This document shows positions 21,001 through 33,000 of a stretch of 64,000 nucleotides of DNA, one piece after another (position 1 is the stretch's first letter; every line of letters begins with the position of its first letter). Under the pieces are notes generated by a model. That model saw only the letters and a list, made by a program, of their open reading frames with translations. It did no database searches and had not been told where the DNA came from. The DNA is from Dugong dugon (taxonomy: Eukaryota; Chordata; Mammalia; Sirenia; Dugongidae): the NCBI GenBank assembly GCA_030035585.1, contig CM057469.1:17292501-17356500 (forward strand), read 5' to 3'. The position numbers were made by a program, and so were the translations under genes.

Positions 21001-24000
21001 TAAGTTTAGTTTGTAAACAATTATACTTCTGGATGCTAACTTCTTGAAACCGTAAAATGACTGTATAAAAATACAGAATGACAACAAAAAATTGTGAAAA
21101 TATAATCCAAGTATTTTAATTTTTTTTAGTAACTGTGAGTCTTAGATTATTGTTACTCCACAGCTGACTGCTTAGAAAAGAATTCAAGGTTTAATTTAAT
21201 TGAGGATAAGTCTGCTAGAATTCTAAAAACGTGAGAAAAAGAATACATAAAGTTGTTTTTAGATTCAAGGTCATGAGATGTAATTTAGTAAACATGTTGT
21301 TGTTCAGTCGTGTCAAGTCAGTTTTCAACTCACAGCGACCCCATGTGACAGAGTAGTCCTGCCACAGGGTTTTCCAGCAGATCACCAGGTCTTTCTTCTG
21401 AGGAGCCACCAAGTGGATTCAAACTGCCAGCCTCTCAGTTAGCAGTTGAACGCTTAACCATTGTGCCACCAGGGCTCATTTTAGCAAGCATGTTGTCGTT
21501 AGTGCCGTCCAATTGATTCTGACTCATAATAACCCTTTATGACAGAGTAGAACTAAGCTGTAAACTTTATGGGAGTAGATCACCAGGTCTTTTCTCCCAT
21601 GGAGCTGCCAGGTGGGTTCGAACCGCTGATCTTTCAGTTAGCAGCCAAGCCCTTAACCACTGTGCCTCCAGGGCGCCTTTTTTAGTAAGCACGTTGTTGT
21701 TGTTAGGTGCCATTAGGTGCCGTCAAGTCGGTTCCGACTCATAGCGACCCTGTGCGCAACAGAACAAAACACTGCCTAGTCCTTTGCCATCCTCAAAATC
21801 GTTGTTATGCTTGAGCCCATGTTTGCGGCCACTGTGTCAGTCCATCTCATTGAGGGTCGTCTTCTTTTTCGCTGACCCTCTACTTTACTAAGGGTGATGT
21901 TCTTCTCCAGGGACTGATCCCTCCTGATTACATATCCAAATTAAGCATAGGCATTTGAAATTTCAACTTGGAAATTACAAACAAGAAGATAACTTTTATC
22001 TTGATATACAAAAAGGCCTAGATTAGAAATCACTAATTTGTATTTTACAAGAGAATTGGAAGTATTAAAATGTCTGTGTTTCTATTTAGTTTGTTATCCT
22101 GTACCGCAAGGAGCCCTGGTGACACAGTGGTTAAGCGCTTGGCTGCTAACCTAAAGGTCCATCCATGGTTCAAACCCACCAGATGCTTCGTGGGAGAAAG
22201 ATGTGGCAGTCTGCTTCCGTAAAGATTTACAGCCTTGGAAACCCTATGGCGCAGTCCTACTCTGTCCTGTAGGGTCACAATGAGTTGAAATCGAATCAAC
22301 GGCAATAAGTTTATCCTGTAACACAAAAGTTGCTTTTCTTCAAGGTCACAACAGTCTTAATTTAAAATTTAATGAGAAAAAGAGGAATATAGAGCTAGAG
22401 AATTTTAGACACAATATTTCTTTTTTATTTTTTCCCATACAAAAATTTATACGTACTTTGTTATGTGACTGTAATTGCTCTCCCCATACTGTGACAGCAT
22501 GCTCCTCCTTTCCACCCCTGATTCCCCATGTCCATTCAACCAGCTTTTAACCTTCTCTGAATTCATCTGTGTGCCTTTTTGGCCCTACATCCGGATCTTA
22601 AAGTAGGGCTCATAGCAGCAGATAATGCTTCTAGCCACCTAATGGCACTCAGTTTCCTCCTAAAAATTGAGAGGATTTTCAAGGATGATGTTTGACTGGA
22701 TTTTTAACTAACTATCGTGTATCTCACCCATAAAATTCCTGAGACTTTAAGTAACAATGTTTCAAGGGAACAAAAAGCTTCTTTTCAAACTTAGAGGTGC
22801 AAAGCATGTAACAAGTTGTGTTCCATATTAATAGATCAAGGAGGCTGGATGGCTCAAGCAGTTAGTGACAGACTGCTAACCCAAAGGGTGGCGATTTCAC
22901 CTACCCAGTGACTCCGAAGAAGATAGGCTTGGCGGTATACTTCGTAAAGATTACAGCCAAGAAAACCCTATGGAGCAGTTCTACTCTGTAACACATGGGG
23001 TTGACATCAGTCAGGGGCCAACTTGACGGCAGCTAACAACAATTAATAAACCGTGATGAATCCCATTTGAATTGTGAAGACTGTTATTGTTGCAGAAACA
23101 TTCAGCTTTTATGGTAGAACATGCCATATTTCAGCAGGGATAGAGGACAGTCTTTTCAAATCAGACTGAATTTAAATCTCAGTCCTAGCACTTACTAGCC
23201 TTAAAACCCTGGGCAAATAGTAATTTAACCTTCTGAGTCTTGGTGTTTCTCACCTGTAAAATAGGGAAGTTAATACCTACCTGTATAAGATGTTGATGAG
23301 GTTGAAATAGGATAAACTATGTAAAGTGCCCAGCAGAATGACTAGTAGAAACTCAAGGTTTATTTCTCTTTCCTTTCCTCTATTCCTTTTTGCTTCTTGT
23401 TTTTGGATCCTAAACACAGTCTGGTCAACTCTGCAATCTGAAGCATTCTGTCACCTGGGTTTATGGTCATCACGGCACTTGTCACTGTCGGAGAACAGAA
23501 GCTTTGCCTGTTTTGTTCACTTCTGTATCTCCATCCCCCAGAGAGTATCTGGTACAGAATGGCCCTCAGTAAATATTTGCTGAACAAATGAGTGGAATCT
23601 TGAAATCAAGAAATAAATATGAAAGAGCCATAGAATTATGTAAATCAACTAGGTTATACAGAAACATAAATACTATAATCTAGTACTTGTTAGTACTGTC
23701 TAGTTTTGAAATCACATGCAGATACTTAATCTAGTCTTCATAACACCCCTGTGAAAAAATGAGACTTGGAGAGGTTTAAAGACATGCGCAAGATCATGTG
23801 GGTAATTGTGCAGAGCTGGGTTTCATAACACAGTCTTTGCCTCCAGCCATTGCTTTATGATTCCTGTTTATGCCTGGGGTACTATCAAGTCTTTTCTGTT
23901 TCCTTGAAAGCTTTTGGTTGAAATTAATATTATACTTCTGTAATAAGGGGCCTGAAGTTTAAGCACTATAGTATTTAATTTTTGGCATTCAGAATATAAA

Positions 24001-27000
24001 CTGTAATATTTACCCCGATATTATGGTTTAACTTGTAAAGAATAATTATGTTTTAATTGTCCACTAACCAGAATTTGAATAATATGGGTATGTATGTGCA
24101 TGCACGCACATACATAGTTCCTTTCCTAAGAATTCTGATTTTTTAAAAGACCAATTCAGTCATACTGCCTGTCTTAGTCATCTAGTGCTGCCATAACAGA
24201 AATACCACAAGTGGATGGTTTTAACGAAGAGAAGTTTATTTCCTCACAGTCAAAGTAGGCTAAAAGTCCAAATTCAGGGCGTCATCTCCAGGGGAAGCCT
24301 TTTTCTCTCTCTGTCGGCCTTCTCATCAATGTTCCCCTGGACTAGGAGCTTCTCGGTGCAGGGACCCCAGTCCAAAGGACACGCTCTGCTCCCGGCAGTG
24401 CTTTCTTGATGGTATGAGGTCCCCCTGTCTCACTGCTCACTTCTGTCTTTTATAAGTCAAGAGATTGCCTCAGGACACAATCCAGTCTTGTAGATCAGGT
24501 CCTGCCTTACTAACACAACTGCCACCCATCTTCCCTCATTAACATCATAGAGGCAGGATTTACAACACGCAGAGAAATCACACAGTACCAGGAATCAGGG
24601 CCTAGCCAAATTGATACACACATTTTTTGGGGGACATAATTCAAACCATGACACTGCCAGATTAAAAGAAAGTTAAGATGTAGTAATTCAGAGTATTTTG
24701 AAGTTTAATAAAAGTCTTTATAGAAGTAGTGTTTTAGAATTGCTTCTAAAGAGCAGAGAAGTTAGTTGATTAGAATGTTAATGATTGTCGCCTTGGTTAA
24801 GTGCTCAGCTGCTAACCAAAATGTTGGTCGTTCGAACCTACCAGCCCTTCCACGGGAGAAAGATGTGGCATTCTGCTTCTATAAACATTACAGCCTTAAG
24901 GGGCTGTTCTCTTCTGTCCTATATAGGGTGGTTATGGTTTTGTTTTGAGGTTTACATGGGAAAAAAAAGGAGTTTCCAAAGAGAGTCTGAGTATTTTTTT
25001 TTATATTTCACCTGTGAAATACAGGTATTTTTGCCCTTTGCATCATTAACATAACTCTAGTTCAATGACTGCAGAGCCAAAGACATGAAAGAGAAGCAGA
25101 ATCTAATGGAGTATTATTTTAATAGTGAGCAGAGATGTGGCCCAGCCAGACAGGAAGGAGCTGCCTTATTTAAGGGCTTTTTAAAATGTGTTCACATTGA
25201 ACACAACAGAGAGCCCCTGATGGAGCAGGAGAAAAGTGGGGTGCAGAACTCAAATTCTACTAAAAAGACCACATTTAACAGTCTGACTGAGACTGGAGGG
25301 ACCCTGGAAGACATGGCCCCCATACTCTCTTTTAGCCCAGAACTGAAACCATTCCCAAAGCCAACTCTTCAGACAAACATTAGACTGGACTATGGAACAT
25401 AAAATGATAATCGTGAAGAGAGTACTTCTTAGCTCAAGTAGATACTTGAGACTAAATGGGCAGCTCCTGTCCCGAGGCAAGATGGGAAGGCAGAGAGGGT
25501 CAGGAGCTGGTTGAGTGGACATGGGAAATCGGGTGGAAAGGGGGAGTGTGCTTCACATTATAGGGAGAACAGCTAGGGTCACATAGCAATATGTGTATAA
25601 ATTTTTGTATGAGAAACTGACTTAAACTGTTAACTTTCACTTGAAGCACAATTGAAAATATATATATATATATAAAATGTGTTCAACTTGCGTTCATTAA
25701 GCATTCATCAAGGGTTCCCTTGACAGTGATCACTCAAATTGACTAGATTTAGAAATAGAACAATATTGATGGTTGAATTCAAAAGTTTGAGTAAAACTAG
25801 GTTTTTTTAATTGATAACTTTAAATTGTAAATTTTTTTAAACCTAGATAAATACAAATAGAATTTTCTGTGCATGAGAACCTCCACATACACATCAAAAA
25901 CATACTGTCTTCGTTGATTTTCTAACTTCAAATTAAGTTTAGGAAGTCTGTAGCTAATACTTGTTCCAACCGCTAAGCAGCTCTAGTGCTACTACAAGTT
26001 AAGCAAGTCGATACAGAAGGAGACTAAGGAATAGCCGACCTCTTCCAGTGGGCAACGTGCTTTCCTTCTATGGTTCCCTCTTTCTTTAGAAAAGGCAAAT
26101 GAAAAAGTTAGGGAAAAATGAAGACTGATCTACGCAATGAGCTAACTTCATTTGAAAGATGACTAAGTAAGCCCCCCTGGGGCAGGGGGAACTCTTGAAT
26201 CTATCTACTTTTCACTTTAATGTTTTTGTCTATTATGAAGTATCTTCATTTCTTCTTCCCATGATCCATAGCCGATGACTCACAGCTTTCTGCTTGAGCC
26301 CAGATGTGGCCGTAGAATCTTTTACCAGTACTCCAGGCAGCCGCAAGTAAGCAATTAATGAGTGTGAGGAAGCTCTTGAACAACTAACACTATTAAGAAA
26401 AAGTAAAGAAAGTAAAAAGATAAGTAAGAATTTGTTGAAGTTTGTTTTGTTGTTGTTTGGATTTTCTCTTGGTGATACTGTACTTTCATCACTTTTCAGT
26501 TGTTAGTTGAATTTTATTTCCTCAGATTTTACAGTATGTTATTAATAAATTATCTTTACAGCTTTATTGAGGTTGTAATTTTTTTATAAGAACTGTTTTT
26601 GAACTAGATCTTTGAATTGTTGAAAGGTAAACCTGCAAAGTGCTTAAACTTCATAACATGCTATCTCTGTCTCTCGTTAGTCCCTAGGAAAAAATCTGGA
26701 TGGACAACTAGATGTGGTCCACTGTGACTTCTTTAAATTGGATCCCAGAAATGGTAGTTTAGTAAAACCACCCATTATGATTTCACAGATGCTTTTCCAG
26801 AATTTGGGAATACGAGCAGTTCCTTGGTCAGCAGGTAATTTTTGTTACTCACTAAAGCAAATTCCTTATGAGTTGGCAGGTTTCTTTGTCAGTATACCTG
26901 GTTTGTTGAAGAGCTTTATGTTCAGTGTATATCTTACAGTTTTTGAGCAGATGCTCTTAGGTTAAAAGTGGCATTCCCCTCCCCTCAGCAGAAATAATGA

Positions 27001-30000
27001 GAGCAATTCCCCAAAAGCCAACTTCCATTTCAAGGAAAGATACTGAGGTGTGGTTTTAATTGAAATAAACTAAAATTAATATAGTTTGTTAACTTAGTTT
27101 GATGCAATAAAACATGGCCATAGGAAAAGGGTGAAGAGCTTTACTCAAATATTTTTGCTTGTATTCCTAACAGGTATCCCTTTAAAAGTAATTGGAATCC
27201 TCCCAATTAAAAGTGAAAAAAAGGCCCTTTGGAAACTTATATATGACCTATATTCCTGTACTTCTGTATATAGATATGGACGAGTAGAACTAAATATGTT
27301 TATCAGTGAAAAGGAATACCAGGTAGGTTATTAACAAGTACCTGCTAAGTTTTTTGTTTTGAAAGAGTTCTATAATTTTTCTCTGAGTAGTCTTAATCTA
27401 TTTGACTTTAATTTAGGACTCATGATATTTGAGAGTACTAAGATTGTAAGATTGCTTTAAAATTTCTGTAGAGCAATCTTTAGTCTCTTTATTTTCTGTA
27501 GTCCCTGGGTGGTGCAAACAGTTAATGTGCTCAGCTTCTAACCAAAATGTTGGCAGTTTGCGTCCCCCCAGAGGCACCTTGGAAGAAAGACCTGGCAATC
27601 TACTTCCGAAAAATCAGCCATTGAAAATCCTGTGGAGCGGGGTTCCATTCAGACACACATGGTGTAACCATGAGTTGGAATCAACTCAACCACAGCTAGC
27701 TTGGTTTTGGTTTTTATTCTCTGTAATGAAAGGGCCTCTTGAAGACCTTGATATTGCCTTGAGAGTCATGTTCCCTTTCTGCCCGGGAACTGCTTATCAT
27801 TATTTCTGCCTAAGACAGCTAAGGCTTAGGATAGTGGGGCAGGAAAGGAAGAAATTACTTACCCACCTACACCTAGATAGTGAGAAATTGTGACTGGCCT
27901 TGGAAGGAGCACAGGGCACTCAAAACCTTGAGGCTATTCTTGCAGTATATGAATAGAAGGATGAAGGAGACAAATAAAAAATGTTTCATCAGGTTTCGTT
28001 TTGCTTTTAGGAAAATGTTCCAATGGCCCATGCTGCTTTTGCCCTTTTACACAGGGTTTCCTTTCTCTGTAGTGTCCTCTCACTCATGGAGGTAACTGCT
28101 CACCCATCAGGTGTCAGCCTAAGCAACTCTTGACTCAAAATTTAATGGGCTCACCTGATACATGTTTTAACACACCTGTCCGTCTCCATAGAACATATCA
28201 CAAGTTAATTCATGTCATTAGTTAATGCTTTTCTACTCCGCTATGTTGTAAAAACCACAAGGGCAGGAATTGTTTCTGTTTTTGTTCACCTTCGTAACTA
28301 AGAGATGAGCTTTTCCGCTTATATGTGATATGGTTGAAGGAAGTCAGTCCCAAATACATTGGATTTTTTCTCTTCCTTGAAATGGTTAAGGTTAAGATTT
28401 TTCCTTAAAATCTAATTTTGTTTACTTAAATTTCTGGATAGTATTAAGCTATTACTATTGAGATCCAACATCTGGTTTTGATTGGTTAGAATTATATTTG
28501 ATATATAACTCTGATTTTTCTTTTTTTAGAAACTAAAGGCAAGACCTAAAAATCCAAACTTGTATCAAGCATTAAGTGTGCTCTGGCAAGTAGCTTGTGA
28601 CATTAAACTTCTGCACATGGTGAGTAAAATCTTCCTGAATTTTAGAGAGTGTCATTGTTTTTCAAATTGGCTACATTTCTGTGACCTATAAATGGAAAAA
28701 GATGTAAGAATAGAAGATTAATTTTATCATTTTCCCAACTGTTGAACAACAATTTTTAGATTTGAACAATAATTATTAGATGATACTTCGAGATAACTGT
28801 GTGCTAGCAAGTTTTTTTTGTCTGATTACACAGATAGTATATACTTATTGTAAAATATGAAACAGGAAGGAAGTGAGAGGGGAAGGAGGAAGGAGGGAAA
28901 GGAAAAACAGAAATAAGAATTTAAAAAAATCATCACTAGACTTCTACCCTACAGAAATAACTGTTGACATTTGAACATATTTTCAGTCTTTTTTTCCCTT
29001 CGTATAGTAGGGTTTATATTAGATTGTATCATGTTTTTTCACCTAATAATTAGTTGCAAGCTTTTTGTCATGTCATTCAATGCTTTTCTTAAGTTTTTAA
29101 TGTCTACATACTACTTCACTGTAGAGAAGTTCTCTTTTTAATTGCTTTTTTTTTAAAAAAAAAGTATAGAGTTATTTACTAACTAGATAGTAGATAAGAA
29201 TTATCTTAGGTGAAGGGAAGGACAGCACACACTGCAGGGGAAGTCAGCACAACTGGTCTAAACCAAAGCTAAGAAGTTTCCTGAATACAGTCAAACACTT
29301 TGAGGGACAGAGTAGCAGGGGTAGGGGTCTGGGGACCATGCTTTCAGGGGACATCTAGGTTAATTGGCATAACAAAGCTTATTAAGAAAATGTTCTGCAT
29401 CTTACTTTGGTGAGTGGCATTTGGGGTCTTAAAAGCTTGCAAGCAGCCATCTAAGATGCATCAATTGGTCCCAACCACCTGGAGCAAAGGAGAGTGAAGA
29501 ACGCCAAAGACACAAGGAAAGTATTAGCCCAAGGGACAGAAAGGGTTACATAAACCAGAGACTTCAACAGCCTGAGACCAGAAGAACTAGATGATGCCCA
29601 GCTACCACCAGTGACCACCCTGACAAGGAACACAACAGAGGATCCTGGATGGAGCAGGAGAAAGGTGGGGTGCAAAACTCAAATTCTGGTAAGAAGACCA
29701 GACTTAGTGGTCTGACTGAGACTGAAGGAACCCTGGAAAGCGTGGCCCCCGGATTCTCTATCAGCCCAGAGCTAAAGCAATTTCCGAGGCCAACTCTTCA
29801 GACAGGGATTGGACTGGACTGTGGAACATAAAAGTGATACTCATGAGGAGTGTGCCTCTTAGCGCAAGTAGATACAAGAGACTAAACGTGCAGCTTCTGT
29901 CTGGAGGTGAGATGGGAAGGCAGAGAGGGTTAGAGCTGGTTGAATGGACGTGGGGAATCGGGTGGAAGGAGAAGTGTGCTGTCACAGTATGGGGAGAGCA

Positions 30001-33000
30001 ATTAGAGTCACGTAACAACGTATGTATAAACTTCTGTATGGGAAAAAATAGATTTAAAAAAATGTGAACATCATTCAGTTAGTTTGTACGTGTCCTAGTT
30101 TATTTCTTTAGGCAAAATAAGAGTTGTGTAATGTAAATATAATGCAAGCCACGTAAGTAGTTTTACATGTTTTAGTAGCCACATTATAAAAGATAAAAAA
30201 TAACAGGTAAAATTAATTTTAATATTATATTTAACCCAGTCAATCCAAAATATTTTCATTTTGATGTGTAATCATAAAAAATTAGTTATGACATATTTTA
30301 CATTCTTCTTTTGTTGTTTGTACTAAGTCTTTTAAATTCAGCACATAAATTACAGCACATATTAATTCAGACTAGATACATAGCAAGTGTGGCTAGTGAC
30401 AACCATATACCATGTTAGAGAGCACAGGGCTAGATTATTAAAAAAAAGAATGTATTTCTTGTATATCATAACTTGCCCATTCCCTTCTGTTGTTATCTAT
30501 TTCAGTAGATTAGAGTATATATCAAGTGGTTTTATAAGGTATATAGGTAATATGGGAGTCCCTGGGTGGTGCAAACAGTTAATGTGCTCATCCACACAGA
30601 GGCGCCTCCATAGGGTTTTCATGGCTGAATTTTTGGAAGTAGATCACCAGGCCTTTCTTTTGAGGTGCCTCTGGGTAGACTCCAGTCTCCACCCTTTCTG
30701 TTAGCAGCCAAGTGTGTCAACTGTTTACACCACCCAGGGACCCCTAAATAAGAGAGAAAGTTACTAATATCAGGATAGACCTTTGAGCCACATTTTCTTT
30801 ATCAAAAAAAAAAAAAAGAGAGAGAGAGGTATATTATTTAACCATCACATTGTTTCTCTTAAATCCAGTTAGACTGAATGTGTGGATTTAATTCACTGCT
30901 TTTGTTTAGGCAAGATTTTTCTTTAAGTCAGGAATAATTTGGCCAATGATCATGAAGATGGCACAGGACTGAACATTTCGTTCTGTGATATATAAGGTCT
31001 CTGTGAGTCAGAGCCAACTTGATGGCAGCTGAGAACAACAGCAATAATTTGGGGACACTTTGACCAAAGAGAAGTAAAAGAAATGTTTTGATTTTGTTTT
31101 TTTCCTCCCCTCAAGGAGCCTTGGTCATCATTTGACTTACACACCCAAAATGGGCAGCTGGAAAAAACAAAGCGCAGGGTAAGAGTAAAAGAACACCTTT
31201 CCTTTTCTTCCTCTGCGTCGGATGTCCTTTATTTTTTTAAGATCATCTGGTATTCTGTACTCATTTAAATTTTGGATTTTAGAATAATGAATGTTCTTTA
31301 AATATATCTTAAACTACTTTCAGACACTGGTGATAGCTGCACAACATGATTAATACGACGGGTGTCACTGAATTGCACATGTGAAAATGTTGTCTTGGCA
31401 GATGTGTGTTACATATATTTTTTACAGCAATTAAGATATATATCTTACTACTTTTAATACATTGAAATTATTTTAGAGGAGAGTTGTAGTTTTCATCTAT
31501 TATACAGTAATAGGCTTAAACAGAGAATCTTCTTTTTATCTCTTGAAATGAAGATACATCTCAAATTTGGAAAATATAGTCATTTTAACATTCAACTAAT
31601 TTAATAAACTAAAAATAAAAGTTTGTACCTTATTAATAAATGAGAAATTTGTAATAATGTTATAGTACTTATATGACTGAATTCACCAACAGGTACATCT
31701 TGGTTCTTACCCAAAAGGCGGGATTTTTATTTTTCCCTTTTTAGAGAACCAAAATGATGATGTTACAGAGTGGTCCTGTGTGAACTTTGTCTCAGAGCTG
31801 CTTGTATTGAAAGTCTAATAAAGTAGCTGAAGTTAAAAAAAAAAAAAAAAGTTTTAACTCAGTTCAGAAGTTCTGCTTTGGAATTAAATGCTAATGATGG
31901 CCTAATCCCAGCATACCAGCTCAGTCTGACTAGCCCCTTTGTTTACTACTTTGTTTTTTTCTCACTCTTGATACTAAAGGGGAAAGAAAATGATCAATTT
32001 GGAGATTGTCTAATTTTAGAGTGATTAGTTATCATTGTGATTTTAGTTCTATTTCATGATTTATAAACATCACTTATATAGTCTTACAAAACAAAATAAG
32101 AATAGTAACATTTTGGCTTGGATACCATTAGTGATTTATTCAGATGTCCCCAAAATGAACAACCCTGTATAGAACACATTTTCTTTTGTTGTTTTTGTTT
32201 TTTGGCTTTATTGTGCTTTAGGTGAAAGTTTACAGCCCAAGTTAGTTTCTCATACAAAAATTTATACACACTTTGTTATGTGACCCTAGCTGCTCTCCCT
32301 ATAATGTGACTGCACGTTCCTCCTCCTTTCCATCCTGGATTTCCTGTGTCTATTCAGCCAGCTCCTATCCCTTTCTGCCTTCCCATCTTGCCTCCGGGCA
32401 GGAGCTGCTCATTTAGTCTTGTGTATCTACGTGAACTAAAAAGCACACTCTTCATGAGTATCATTTTACATCTTATAGTCTAGTCTATTCTTCGTCTGAA
32501 GAGTTGGTTTCAGGAATGGTTTTAGTTCTGGGTTAACAGAGTGTCTGGTGGCCGTGTCTTTTAGGGTTCCTCCAGGCTCAGTCAGACCGTTAAGTTTGGC
32601 CTTTTTACTAGAATTTGAGTTCTGCATCTCACTTTTCTCCTGCTCCATGAGGGACTCTCTGTTGTGTTCCCTGTCAGGATGGTCATTGGAACACATTTTC
32701 TTAATGAGAAGATGAAAAACTAAAAATGTTTTTGGCCAACTTAAATATATAAATTTATAGGGATGAAGACCAAATAACCAAATGTTATGTTTCACGAGAT
32801 AATTTTATTCAGATGTTCACATGTGTCTTTGATAATAGTATGTTCATAATTTCTATAGAAGCACTTTGAGACAATTAACAGTTTTTTAAAACCTACCATC
32901 TTTATTTCCATGTAATTTTTTTGAGATATTCTACTTTTTTTGAAGCTGTGTTTTTATGCTGTTACTGGAATTTTTGTCCCAGGTTACAAATGGTCACTCA

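Larger units (their letters stand above)
28620..31115 (+). other. TFB2M intron 5
   Basis: 2.5 kb intron. It holds an old L1 remnant at about 28,980-29,130, an L1 type A 3' end, an ancient DNA repeat, the palindromic SINE at 30,556-30,745 and an RTE tail at 30,948-31,046. The acceptor is 'tcctcccctcaag'. Confidence 0.8.
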
